Shown piece by piece: positions 11,590 through 24,600 of a stretch of DNA of 64,000 nucleotides. The notes below the pieces were generated by a model. It did no database searches and was not told where the DNA came from. It worked only from the letters and a program-made list of their open reading frames with translations. This stretch comes from Thinopyrum elongatum (taxonomy: Eukaryota; Streptophyta; Magnoliopsida; Poales; Poaceae): assembly GCA_011799875.1 (NCBI GenBank), contig CM022298.1:52590318-52654317 (forward strand). The letters run 5' to 3'. Each line of letters starts with the position of its first letter. Positions within the stretch are counted from its first letter, which is position 1. A program made the position numbers and the translations under genes.

Positions 11590-13112
11590 TGATACGTCCA
11601 TTTTGCATCATGTTTTCCTACTATTATTTATGATGTTTTTATGCATAATAATGCTTTTTGGAGTAATTCTAATGCCTTTTCTCTCATAATATGCAAGGTA
11701 TACACAAAGAGGGAGAATTCCGGCAGCTGGAAATCTGGACCTGGAAAAGCTACGTCAGGCCACCTATTCTGCACAACTCCAAACAAGCTGAATCTTTACG
11801 GAGATTTTTTATGGAATATTTGAGGAATATTGGAGCCAATAAGTACCAGAGGGGGCCCACCAGGTGGGCACAACCCACCTGGGTGCGCCAGGGAGCCCAG
11901 GCGCGCCCTGGTGGGTTGTGCTCACCCAGGCCCACCACCGGTGCCCATCTTCTGGTATATAAGTCATTTTGACCTAGAAAAAAAAATAAGGAGAGGACTT
12001 TTGGGACGGAGCGTCGCCGTCTCGAAGCGGAACTTGGGCAGGAGCACTTTTGCCCTCCAGCGGAGCGATTCCGCCGGGGGAACTTCCCTCCCGGAGGGGG
12101 AAATCATCGTCATCATCATCACCAACAACTCTCCCATCTTGGGGAGGGCAATCTCCATCAACATCTTCAACAGCACCATCTCCTCTCAAACCCTAGTTCA
12201 TCTCTTGTGTTCAATCTTGGTACCGAAACTATAGATTGGTGCTTGTGGGTGACTAGTAGTGTTGATTACATCTTGTAGTTGATTACTATATGGTTTATTT
12301 GGTGGAAGATTATATGTTCAGATCCAATATGCTATTTAATACACCTCTGATCTTGAGCATGTTCATCACTTGTGAGTAGTTACTTTTGTTCTTGAGGTCA
12401 CAGGAGAAATCATGTTGCAAGTAATCATGTGAACTTGATATGAGTTCGATATTTTGATAGTATGTATGTTGTGATTCCCTTAGTGGTGTCATGTGAACGT
12501 CGACTACATGACACTTCACCATATTTGGGCCTAAGGGAATGCATTGTGGAGTAGTTATTAGATGATGGGTTGCGAGAGTGATAGAAGCTTAAACCCTAGT
12601 TTATGCGCTATTCCGTAAGGGAACGATTGGATCCAAAAGTTTAATGCTATGGTTAGAATTTATTCTTAATACTTTTCTCATAGTTGCGGATGCTTGCGAG
12701 GGGGTTAATCATAAGTAGGAGGTTTGTTCAAGTAATAACAGCACCTAAGCACCGGTCCACCCACATATCAAATTATCAAAGTAGCGAACACAAATCGAAT
12801 CAACATGGTGAAAGTGACTAGATGAAATTCCCGTGTACCCTCAAGAACGCTTTGCTTACTATAAGAGACCGTTTTGGCCTGTCCTTTGCCTCAAAAGGAT
12901 TGGGCTACCTTGCTGCACTTTTGTTACTATTATCGTTACTTGCTCGTTACAAATTATCTCACTATCAAACTACTCTGTTACTTACAATTTCAGCACTTGC
13001 AGACATTACCTTGCTGCAAACCATTTGTCATTTCCTTCTGCTCCTCATTGGGTTCGACATTCTTACTTATCGAAAAGAGCTACAATTGATCCCCTATACT
13101 TGTTGGTCATCA
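11590..13112 (+). repeat. 3' LTR of WHAM-like element
   Basis: It starts TGATACGTCC and ends GGTCATCA (1523 bp), followed by TSD GACAA (13113-13117). It is near-identical to 2927-4444, suggesting a fairly recent insertion. Confidence 0.93.
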
Positions 13113-13117
13113 GACAA

Positions 13118-15223
13118 CATAGGAGACTCTCTATCATGAAGATCATGGTGCTACTTTGAACCACAAGTGTGGTAAAAGGATAGTAACGTTGTCACTTCTC
13201 TCTTTTCTCTCTTTTTTTGTTGGGCCTTTTCTCATTTTTTTGGCCTATTTTTTTTGTTCAGAGTCTCATTCCGACTTGTGGGGGAATCATACTCTCCATT
13301 ATCCTTTCTCACATGGGACAATGCTCTAATAATGAAGATCATCACACTTTTATTTACTTACAACTCAAGAATTACAACTCGATACTTAGAACAAAATATG
13401 ACTCTATATGAATGCCTCCGGCGGTGTACCGGGATGTGCAATGAATCAAGAGTGACAGGTATGAAAGAATTATGAACGGTGGCTTTGCCACAAATACGAT
13501 GTCAACTACATGATCATGCAAAGCAATATGACAATGATGAAGCGTGTCATAATAGACGAAACGGTGGAAAGTTGCATGGCAGTATATCTCGGAATGGCTA
13601 TGGAAATGCCATAATAGGTAGGTATGGTGGCTGTTTTGAGGAAGGTATATGGTGGGTGTATGGTATCGGCGAAAGTTGCGCGGCACTAGAGAGGCTAGCA
13701 ATGGTGGAAGGGTGAGAGTGCGTATAATCCATGGACTCAACATTAGTCATAAAGAACTCACATACTTAATGCAAAAATCTATTAGTTATCAAAACAAAGT
13801 ACTACACGCATGCTCCTAGGGGGATAGATTGGTAGGAAAAGACCATCGCTTGTCCCCGACCGCCACTCATAAGGAAGACAATCAATAAATAAATCATGCT
13901 CCGACTTCATCACATAACGGTTCACCATACGTGCATGCTACGGGAATCACAAACTTTAACACAAGTATTTCTCCAATTCACAATTACTTACTAGCATGAC
14001 TCTAATATTACCATCTTTATATCTCAAAACAATCATAAAGAATCAAACTTCTCATAGTATTCAATGCACTTTATATGAAAGTTTTTATTATACCCCCCTT
14101 GGATGTGTATCGTATTAGGACTAAATTTATAACCAAAGCAAATTACCATGCTATTTAAAGACTCTCAAAATAATATAAGTGAAGCATGAGAGTTCATCAA
14201 TTTCTATAAAAATAAAACCACCGCCGTGCTCTAAAAAGATATAAGTGAAGCACTAGAGCAAAATTGCCTAGCTCAAAAGATATAAGTGAAGCACATAGAG
14301 TATTCTAATAAATCAAGATTCATGCGTGTCTCTCTCAAAAGGTGTGTACAGCAAGGATGATTGTGGCAAACCAAAAAGCAAAGACTCAAATCATACAAGA
14401 CGCTCCAAGCAAAACACATATCATGTGGTGAATAAAAATATAGCCTCAAGTAAAGTTACCGATAGACGAAGACGAAAGAGGGGATGCCTTCCGGGGCATC
14501 CCCAAGCTTAGGCTCTTGGTGTTCCTTGAATATTACCTTGGGGTGTCTTGGGAATCCCCAAGCTTAGGCTCTTGCCACTCCTTATTCCATAGTCCATCAA
14601 ATCCTTACACAAAACTTGAAAACTTCACAACACAAAACTCAACAGAAAATCTCATAAGCTCCGTTAGTATAAGAAAATAAATCACCACTTTTGGTATGGT
14701 TGTGAACTCATTCTTTATTTATATTGGTGTAATATCTACTGTATTCCAACTTTTCCATGGTTCATACCCCCCGATACTACCCATAGATTCATCAAAATAA
14801 GCAAACAACACATAGAAAACAGAATCTGTCAAAAACAGAACAGTTTGCGAAGATCCGAATTGTTCTAATACTTCTGTAACTCAAAAAATTATGAAACATT
14901 ATGGAAACAGAGGAAATTTGTATACCTATCCTGTGTAAAAAAATCAGGGGTTTTTCATTCTCCAACGAATTTAGACAATTCTGTGAATGGACGCAAAAGT
15001 TTCTGTTTTTCAGCAAGATCAAATCAACTATCACCGTAAGCCATCCCAAAGGTCTTACTTGGCACAAACACTAATTAAAACACAAAAAAACATCTAACCA
15101 GAGGCTAGATGAATTATTTATTGAAAAACAGAACCAAAAAAGCAAGAACAAAAATAAAATTGGGTTGCCTCCCAACAAGCGCTATTGTTTAACGCCCTTA
15201 GCTAGGCATAAAAACACATAGAT
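13118..15223 (-). other. 3' non-coding region of copy A, proximal part
   Basis: This would be the position of pol in an autonomous element, but no RT, RNase H or integrase motif occurs on either strand over about 2.8 kb (with 2232-2926). It contains the short repeat cluster at about 14160-14300 and two copies of ccccaagcttaggctcttg (near 14500 and 14557). Confidence 0.75.
14164..14301. repeat. Three spaced copies of an aatataagtgaagca-type motif
   Basis: The core atataagtgaagca recurs near 14173, 14240 and 14280, each inside a slightly different ctc…gag context. It lies in the non-coding 3' region of copy A. Function is unknown. Confidence 0.7.
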
Positions 15224-17310
15224 CTAGGTATTATCATCTTTGGTATGCAATCCATAAGTGGCTCTCATAATAGATTCATATGGCAACTTAATTTTCTTTC
15301 TAGGAAAGTGTTCCATGCCCTTCCTTAATGGAAATTGAAATCTAATGTTTCTTTCTTTCATATCAATAATTGCACCAATCGTTCTAAGGAAAGGTCTACC
15401 AAGAATAATAGGACATGTAGGATTGCAATCTATATCAAGAACAATGAAATCTACGGGCACATAATTCCGATTTGCAATAATAAGAACATCATTAATTCTT
15501 CCCATTGGTTTCTTAATAGTGGAATCCGCATGATGCAAATTTAAAGAACAATCATCAAATTCACGGAAACCTAACACATCACATAAAGTTTTTGGAATCG
15601 TGGAAACGCTAGCACCCAAATCACACAAAGCATAGCACTCATAATATTTAATCTTAATCATAATAGTAGGTTCCCATTCATCATAAAGTTTTCTAGGGAT
15701 AGAAACTTCCAATTCAATCTTTTCTTCAAAAGATTTCATCATAGCATCAACGATATGTTTAGTAAAAGCTTTATTTTGATTATAAGCATGAGGAGAATTC
15801 AACATGGATTGCAATAAGGAAATACAATTTATTAAAGAACAATTATCATAATTAAATTCCTTGAAATCCAAAAGAGTGGGTTCATCGCTACTTAAAGTTT
15901 TAACCTCTCCAATCCCACTTTTATCAATTTTTGCATCTAGATCTATAAACTCCAAATCATTGGGACGCCTTTTACCTAAAGTTGACTCATCTACAGTCCC
16001 ATCTTTATCAAGATTTATATTGGAAAACAAATATTCAATAGGAGTCACATCAATCACTTTAAGATCTTCATCATTATTTTCACAATAACTAGAAGAACAC
16101 GCTTTTACAAACCAATCTCGCTTAGCACGCATCTTAGCGGTTCTTTCTTTGCACTCATCAATGGAAATTCTCATAGATTTTAGAGATTCAAAAATATCAT
16201 GCTTGGGTGAAATAGATCTAATTTTCAAAGAGTCAACCTCAAGAGAAATTCTATCAATGTTCCTAGCCAAATCATCAATCTTAAGCAATTTTTCTTCAAC
16301 CAAAGCATTGAAATTCTTTTGCGAACTCATAAATTCTTTAATACTATTATCAAGATCAAAGGGAATCTTATTATAATTTCCATAAGAATTGTTGTAGGAA
16401 TTACCATAATTATTAGAGGAATTACTAGGGAACGGCCTAGGATTAAAATTACCTCTATACACGTTATTACCAAAATTGTTCCTACCAACAAAATTCACAT
16501 CCATAGGTTCATTATTATTTTCAATCAAAGTGGACAAAGGCATATCAGTAGGATCAATAGAAGCACTCTTGTTAGCAAACAATTTCATAAGCTCATCCAT
16601 CTTTCCACTCAAAACATTAATCTCTTCATTCGCATGCACTTTTTTACTAGTGGAAGATCTTTCGGTATGCCATTGAGAATAATTAACCATAATATTATCT
16701 AGGAGTTTAGTAGCTTCTCCTAAAGTAATTTCCTTAAAAGTACCTCCCACGGCCGAATCTAAAAGATTTCTAGAAGCAAAATTCAATCCGGCATAAAAAA
16801 TTTGTATGATCATCCATAAATTTAAACCATGAGTAGGGCAATTTCGTATCATCAATTTCATTCTCTCCCAAGATTGTGCAACATGTTCATGATCAAGTTG
16901 CTTAAAATTCATAATATCATTCCTAAGGGAGATGATCTTAGCGGGACGAAAATACTTGGAAATAAAAGCATCTTTACACTTATTCCATGAATCAATACTA
17001 TTTTTAGGCAAAGATGAAAACCAAGTTTTAGCACGATCTCGTAGTGAGAACGGAATAGCTTCAATTTAAAAATATCATTATCCACATCTTTCTTCTTTTT
17101 CATATCACACAACTCAACAAAATTATTTAGATGGGATGCGGCATCTTCACTAGGAAGGCCGGAAAATTGATCTTTCATAACAAGATTCAGCAAAGCGGCA
17201 TTTATTTCATAAGATTCCGCACTACTGGCAGGAGCAATCGGAGTACTAATAAAATCATTATTATTAGTATTGGAAAAGTCACACAATTTGGTATTCTCTT
17301 GAGCCATCAT
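15224..17310 (-). pseudogene. gag-pro: Gag-protease polyprotein of Sabrina-like copy A (no RT/IN)
   Basis: On the minus strand the gene starts MMAQENTKLCDFSN at 17310. A one-base offset near 17052 shifts frame, after which 595 or more codons stay open to 15224. The capsid-like region is at about 60-220 (AKTWFSSLPKNSIDSWNKCKDAF, NFKQLDHEHVAQSWERMKLM). An Asn/Gly-rich segment (NNFGNNVYRGNFNPRPF) and a charged region follow. An aspartic-protease domain with CDLGASVSTIPKTLCDVLGF and a second conserved block CPIILGRPFLRTIGA ends the ORF. No polymerase domains follow, so the family would depend on another element's RT and integrase. Apart from the single offset the ORF is intact. Confidence 0.85.
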
Positions 17311-17502
17311 GACAAAGTAAGCAATCTAACACACGAGCAAACAAAAAGTAAGCGAAAACACGAACGGAAGAAGGGCGAAAAAAGGCAAATCTTTTTCAAA
17401 ATTGTTTTAGAAGTGGGGGAGAGGAAAACAAGAGGCAAATGGCGAATAATGTAATGCAAGAGATGAGAGTTTATGATGGGTACTTGGTAGGCTTGGCGTA
17501 GA
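17311..17502 (-). other. Leader of copy A between PBS and gag
   Basis: Short non-coding leader. The chromovirus inserted here, close to the PBS at 28936-28953. The left TSD copy GTAGA is at 17498-17502. Confidence 0.7.
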
Positions 17503-20500
17503 TGTGACGCCCCCGGCCCGATCGTGCACTAATCATACACGCAAATGCACACGATCAAGCCTAAGGACTCACGGGAAGATATCACAACACAACTCTAAGC
17601 ATAAGTAAAGTCATACAAGCTTTATATTACAAGCCAGGGGCCTCGAGGGCTCGAATACATAAGCTTGCGTACAAGCGTCAGCGGAAGCATTAGATATCTG
17701 AGTACAGATATAAAAGAAAACAAAGAAAGGCCTTAAGAAGGCCAGACAAAGAAAAACACTACGATCGAAAGGCGTAGGCCTCCTGCCTGGGAACCTCCGA
17801 TCCTACTCCTGGTCACCAGTCAACGTGTAGTAGTATCCACCTCGGGGTAGTAGTAACGATCGTCGGTGGGGTCAGCTGTATCTGGGGCTCCGCCAGCTGG
17901 TCACGACAAGCTGATATGGGGAGAAAAAGAAAGAAAAGCAACCGTGAGTACTCTGAAGTACTTAGCAAGCAAGGATCTACACTACATATGCAACATTATC
18001 AAGGGAAGGCTGTATATGTGGACTGGGCTGCAGAAATGCCAGAATAGAGAGAAGGCCTAGTCCTATCGAAGACTAGCATCTTTAGAGGTCTTGCAGCATT
18101 AGGAGAGTGTAGATTAGTACCGTATAAAGTAGTAGTATCGATAAGTCTCAACCTCACCCAGAGATCCTTTCTCGACTCCCTGCGAGAAAGCAATCCCAGA
18201 GCCATACAGTCATCAACCTCGTCCGGAGATCCCTTCTCGACTCCCTGCGAGAAGCAATCCCAGAGCCATAGTATCCAATTCTAATTGTATCAATCGGGAT
18301 ACAACTCCGAGTGTCCATTACCGAGGATCCAGCTATGCATAGATTAGTTCTTCCCTGCAGGGGTGCACCAACTTACCCACCATGCTCGCTTAACCCCGGC
18401 CGGACACACTTTTCCGGGTCATGCCCGACCTCGGCCAAACGACACACCGCAACCCTACCTACAGCTCAGCAGAGAGGTCCCCACCGGTCTACATCCTAAG
18501 CGCAAGGGGGTCTTGGCCATCGCCCCTCACCCTCCGGGTCGTTGCGCACAGGGTGGATACCAGCATCGTCTCGGGTGGCCGACACGATCCGACCGTGCCG
18601 CCATGTTGAACTGGACGTCTGACAGAGCTTTCGGCTGATGCATACGATGCAGAACGCCCATACTATGCCCACGTGGTGGTTAGTGCTATCGGGCCAGAGG
18701 CCCACTCAGATCACATATCCAAACCGTTAGTACCTTGGGGGTGCGGTTACGAGCAGAGACTCACGAAAGATGTGACCCCGTCGCCCTGTCTCGAGGACTT
18801 GCGGCAAGGGCTAAGAATGCCAGGCCACGCCTCGTATCCATCACTCGGGCACCATATAAGTCAACCCGTCTTCACATCACACGCGGGTACCCCTCAGGGT
18901 CGACCCACCTTCCAAGTATCAGTGTAAAGTTATCCGTGTGTCCATAACATCAGGGGAATCCGAGGTATCACCCTCGTTGGATTCCTACTTGATGTATCCG
19001 TCAAGGTGAACTCGGAGGAACCACCCTCGCTGGGTTCACACTTGAGGTGTTGTACGATGGCGTCGTTATCGGAAGCGGTGAAGGAGGAATCACCCTCGAT
19101 GACCACGACCGAATAGCTACTCAACAGAGTTAACATCAGAAGTGCTATACGAGGTTCCACCCTCGGCACTCGATAGTAACGCTGCAGTGTCGTTACAACT
19201 AAGGGGGGTGATGTGCGGTGCCGGGGCCTGGTCTTCAATCCCGTTGATCGGGTCTTCAGATAATCCAGCGGGGCAGTCAGGATAAGTGGGGTCACTGATA
19301 GGTCTCTACCCAGCCTATACTAAGGAGTTTAGGATAAGCAGGTAATTATCATCAGCAGGTTACAATAAACAGGCTATGCATCAGAATAGGTAAAGCAGTA
19401 GCAGCAGCAATTCTAATGCAAGCATAAGAAATTAGAATGGGCGATATCGGGATGATTAAAGGGGGGGCTTGCCTGGTTGCTCGGCGGCAAGGGCAAGGTC
19501 GTCAATGGTGTCTTCGGGCTCCGGAGCTACGGCAGTACCGGGAACTGCGTCGGGGTCGAACGAGAGAGAAGAGGGGGAGGAAACAGTATAAATATAGAGC
19601 AAACAAGTGCTACACAACGTATGACATGATAGTAAGCAGTGCCGGGTGTGTCCTAACGTATGATTGCACGTCACCGAGGAAGTGGGAATCCATCCGGGAA
19701 TGTTTTCCCGGTTCCGGACATTTGTCAGACAGATGACCGGAGAGGGACGGTTGCATGTTCGCTATGTTAGGGACGCGTGGCGGACGAACGGTCCGCGTAT
19801 TCGGATTTGTCTCGTCATTCTGATCAACTTTCATGTACAAAGTTTTTCGATCTGAGCTACGGTTAATTTTTCTATGATTTTCCGAAGTTTTAGGCATTTT
19901 CTGAAATTACTGAAATTCTACTAAGTCCTCAGTTTTAAACATCATTTAGCTGTTTTCCAGAGGCTATAACTAGTGTTCTATTTATCCTATGAATTGGCGC
20001 CTTTTACCAATATTGATTATTTTCCTGTGGTCTACAAGATGGTATCAATTGCATCTCTGTTAGATCCCTGTAACTTGTTTATTTTCTGCTCCAAAGTTGC
20101 TATGGCAGTATATCTGTTATTAGTTCTTCCAGTTATCAGAACATAGACTTTTGTCATTTTCATAGGAATTAATCCAAGCAACTTTTGGATTTGGTCCAAT
20201 GGAAAGAATTAAACCTTGTCAAGTGTACTACCCACACATATTTATTTTAGCTATGTTAAGCTTTGTTTAGTTGCTGTTTTGAGGCTGTTTAGGGGGCTAT
20301 CCAGTGCAGTTTTAGAAAAGCTAGCAGCTGTTACTGTAGCAGCGCTGCACTAGCAGCAGCAGGCAGCGAGCAGGACGCGGGGCAGTGGCGGACGAGGGCG
20401 CTGCGAGGCCGGTCGACGGCGGGGGAGGCCGGAGGTTGGGGGGGTGAGCAGAGGTGGCCTCGGCCACGCACTACACGCACACGCACACACACAAAGCACA

Positions 20501-21648
20501 CTCACACACACCACACTGCACACACAGAGCACACTCACACACCACGGCCATGGCCTTGGCCTTGGCCAAGCCATGGCCAGTAGCAGCAGCAGCATTGCAG
20601 CAGCAGCACAGGCAGCAGCAGCAGGGGGCATGGCCAGGGGCGAGCATGAGGCGCGGGCGCCTGTGGACGCGCACGGGCCAGTCGGGCGCGAGGCGCGGGC
20701 GCGGCCTCCTAACAGTGAGCGCGAACAGCGGCGAGCACGGCGGGTCTCAGGCGCAGCCGAAGCTCAGCGCGGGAGCGGGGCGAGCGGAGGGGACACGGCG
20801 GACGACGTCCTACGACCAGACAGAGAGGAGAGTGGAAGACGAACGCGAGGACGGGGAGCTCACTCCCGGTGTCGATGTACGCCGGCGAGGCTCGAGGAAG
20901 CCGGCGAGGAGGGGACAGGGACGAGCGACGGCGACGTGGCGACGGGCGTCGGGGCGGCGTCCTCGGCGAGCGGCGACGAGCAGCAGAGGGGCGAGATGGG
21001 GGCGCGAGGAGGAGGGCTGGTGCTGCTCTTAACCTAACCCATCGACCACGCGATGCACGCCACGTGCGGCATCGAGTGAGCGTGCGGCCATGGCGCCTCT
21101 GCCTCTAGTGCGCGGCTGGAGGTGGATGAAAGGCCGGCCGGTTTTGGGCCAGGCCAGCCTGTAGCTAACCCGGGCCAAGTGCACAGTGCACATTTGCTCT
21201 TTTCTTTTATTCATTTCTCGGGTTTTTCTTTTAGCTCTCGGTCTTGCATTAATTCTTGTTCCAAATGACTTTTATAAATTACGGAGTTGTGCCAGACAAA
21301 TACACTGCAATATAGAGCATTGCCACAAAAAGTTTGGCACATTAATAAATAGTTTGTATTTGTTTATTATTCAAAAGGAATTTAAATAACTGTTTTACCT
21401 ACTGTTTTAATTACTTAGATGCATTAAAATACTTTATAAAAATGTGGTTTCAACATGACAAATATCCAGAGAATATTTGCCACACTTCGAACAATTTTGT
21501 CTTGACATTTGAAAACTTTTAAAGTTTGACTTGATTTTTAATTTGAATTTGAATCAGTTTTGAACTAACGCGAGATTAACAACAGTAATCATGATGATGT
21601 GGCATCATTAGCAGAGGGTTACTGTAGATTAACTATCCGGGCATTACA
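17503..21648 (-). repeat. 3' LTR of chromovirus (long form, 4146 bp)
   Basis: It shares both ends and most of its length with 26636-28928 but contains an extra segment at about 17557-19415. The extra sequence looks like ordinary LTR sequence, with no TSD or TE termini at its edges, so the shorter LTR probably arose by deletion. GC-rich parts hold chance ORFs that are not supported as genes. Confidence 0.9.
20464..20630. repeat. CA-rich microsatellite followed by CAG-rich block (3' LTR)
   Basis: Interrupted (CA)n at 20464-20543, then palindromic ccatggcc/ggccaagg motifs, then CAG-type triplets at 20579-20626. The same structure occurs at 27744-27906 in the other LTR, so it is an intrinsic part of this LTR. 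Confidence 0.85.
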
Positions 21649-21661
21649 AATCTCCTCCACT
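21649..21661 (-). other. Polypurine tract of chromovirus
   Basis: The minus-strand AGTGGAGGAGATT directly precedes the 3' LTR start TGTAATGCCC. Confidence 0.7.
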
Positions 21662-21684
21662 AATAAGAATTCTCGTCCCGAGAA

Positions 21685-24600
21685 TTAAGAAGTAGAAGGA
21701 AAAAGTTCGGGGTATTCCGCACGAAGATTATCCTCGCGTTCCCAAGTGGCTTCATCTTCAGTATGATTTGACCACTGCACTTTGAGGAACTTGGTAACCT
21801 TCTGACGGGTCGGACGTTCAGCTTCATCGAGAATGCGGATCGGATGCTCCTTATAAGAAAGGTCATGATGCAATTCGAGCATCTCGTGATCCACAGCTCG
21901 GTGCGGAGATTCCTTGAAGCATTTACGAAGTTGCGACACATGGAAGACATCGTGGATATGAGAGAATTGTGGCGGCAATTCCAATTTATACGCCACTTGA
22001 CCACGTCTAGCAATAATGCGGAAAGGACCAATGTAGCGTGGAGCTAACTTGCCCTTGATTCCAAAACGATGAGTGCCCTTCATTGGAGTGACACGTAGAT
22101 AAGCTTGATCACCAGGTTGATAAGTCAAACCCCATCGTTTGCGATCATAGTTGCTCTTCTGGCGGTCCTGAGCTGCTTTGAGGTTTTCACGGACGATACG
22201 GACTTGTTTTTCGGCGTGTTGAATAATATCTGGACCCACGAGCGGTCGTTCCCCAGTTTCTGACCAATTCAGAGGGGTTCGACATTTACGTCCATAGAGT
22301 ACTTCGAAGGGGGCCATTTTCAAGATAGCTTGATAGCTGTTGTTATATGAGAATTCCGCATAAGGAAGAGATTCTTCCCACTTCTTGCCGAAAGAAATAA
22401 CACAAGCTTGTAACATGTCTTCAAGAACCTGATTGACTCGCTCAACTTGGCCTTGGGATTGGGGGTGATAAGCTGAACTCCAGGTAATATGAGTTCCCAT
22501 AGCTTCTTGTAAACTTTCCCAAAACTTTGATGTGAAAAGACCGCCACGGTCCGAACTAACCTCTTTCGGAATGCCGTGGAGTAAAACAATTCTGGAGATA
22601 TATAATTCTGCTAGCTGACTAGCAGTGATGGTCTCTTTGACAGGTAGAAAATGTGCAACTTTAGAAAGTTGGTCGATGACGACAAGAATAGCATCGTGAC
22701 CCTTCTGTGACCTGGGAAGTCCTGTAATGAAATCCATCTGAACCTTATCCCATTTCCATAGAGGAATAGGCAACGATTGCAGAATTCCAGTGGGCTTCTG
22801 ATGTTCTGCTTTAATGCGACGACACACATCACATTCAGCAGCATATCGAGCAATGTCCTGCTTCATTCTAGACCACCAGTACCTTTGTCGAAGATCACGA
22901 TACATTTTGGTGCTACCCGGATGAATAGACAGCGGGGTATCATGGGCCTCCTTCATGACTTTGTCAGTCATGAGTTCGAAGCGAGGTACCACAATGCGGT
23001 TTTTGAAATACAAGGTTCCATCTTGAGACAGCGAGAAATCCCTGTACTTTTCATGGTGAAGATTTTCCTTCATAAGATCAACTTCAGCATCTTTAGCTTG
23101 CACGTTCTTAACAGCTTTCTCAAGATCTGGTTGTATCACAAGGTTATTAAGAGAGCCCTGTGGAACAATACGCAGATTCAGCTTGCACAGTTCTTCAAAA
23201 AGACGAGGTTGAGCTCGCCTAACCATGAGGTTGTCGCAATAGGACTTGCGGCTTAAGGCATCGGCCATCACGTTAGCCTTGCCAGGGGTATAGGAAATAC
23301 CCAAATCATAGTCCGCAATGGCCTCCATCCATCTTTGCTGACGGAGGTTTAGAGATGGCTGAGTGAACAAGTACTTCAGACTTTTATGATCGGTGTAGAT
23401 CTCGCAACGATTACCGAGAAGGTAATGTCGCCACAACTGCAGTGCATAGATGACAGCAGCTAGTTCTAGATCATGTACCGGATAATTCTCTTCATGTGGG
23501 CGCAACTGACGAGAGCCATAAGCAATCACTTTACGTTCTTGCATTAGGATACAGCCTAATCCTTCACGGGATGCGTCACAATAAATCACGAAGTCTTTGC
23601 GTGAATCTGGTGGAGCAAGTACTGGGGCAGATGTTAGCTTGTCTTTGAGTGTTTGAAAACTTTCTTGACATTTGTCTGTCCATTCAAACTTAACGCCCTT
23701 GTGAAGCAGATCAGTCAAAGGCTTAGCAATCTTGGAAAAATTCTCGACAAAACGACGGCAATAACTTGTAAGGCCGAGAAAGCTTCTCACTTGCTTGACG
23801 TTCTTCGGAGGGTTCCAGTCAAGAATAGACTGAACTCGTTCTGGGTTAACAGCGATGCCATCCTTGGAAATCACATGACCAAGGTAAGTTACTTCAGAAA
23901 GCCAGAATTCACATTTGGAGTATTTGGCATACAACTGGTGTTCTCGGAGCCTTTCCAGTACAAGACGAAGGTGTTCAGCGTGTTCTTCTTTATTCTTCGA
24001 ATAAACCAGAATATCATCCAGATATACCACGACAAATTTATCGAGATAATCCATAAAGATGTAATTCATCAGACGGGAGAATGTGGCTGGAGCATTTGTT
24101 AAACCAAATGACATGACAGTGTACTCATAAGAGCCATAGCGAGTAACAAATGCAGTCTTGGGAATATCCTCTTCACGAACATGGATCTGGTGGTATCCCA
24201 ATCTCAAATCAAGCTTAGAGAATACTGAGGAACCAGCAAGTTGATCATATAAATCATTGATCCGAGGAAGCGGATATTTATTCTGAATTGTGGCTTGGTT
24301 AATGGGCCGATAATCCTGAACCAATCGGTTAGTTCCATCCTTCTTCTTAACGAAGAGTGAAGGTGCTCCCCAAGCAGAGGAACTGGGGCGGATGAAACCT
24401 TTCTTAAGTGACGTGTCGATTTCTTCCTTAAGCTCGAGAAGATGATGCGGAGGCATCTTATAAGGACGCTTCGCAATAGGAGTAGTGCCTGGTTTCAAGT
24501 CGATGACAAACTCGACAGCTCTAGCAGGGGGTATTCCTGGAAGTTCTTCTGGAAATACATCTTGAAAATCACGAACCACTGGAACGTTCTCGATGCCTTC

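Larger units (their letters stand above)
2927..13112 (+). mobile_element. WHAM-like (Athila-type) Gypsy LTR retrotransposon, full length
   Basis: The element is 10,186 bp with LTRs of 1518 and 1523 bp, bounded by perfect 5 bp TSDs GACAA (2922-2926 and 13113-13117). Internal order is PBS, gag, protease, RT, RNase H, integrase, an extra ORF, a 3' non-coding region, a polypurine tract and the 3' LTR. The protease-RT-RH-IN order makes it Ty3/Gypsy. The tRNA-Asp-type PBS and the integrase tail (GKACHLPLELEHKAYWA) suggest the Athila clade. It inserted into the 3' non-coding part of copy A. Frameshifts in pol make this copy defective. Confidence 0.93.

Noticed and set aside
20444..21037. Long GC-rich ORFs in the chromovirus LTRs (also 27661-28388)
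   Set aside because: They lie inside LTRs, consist of Ala/Arg/Gly-rich translations of CA and CAG repeats in several frames, and match no domain.
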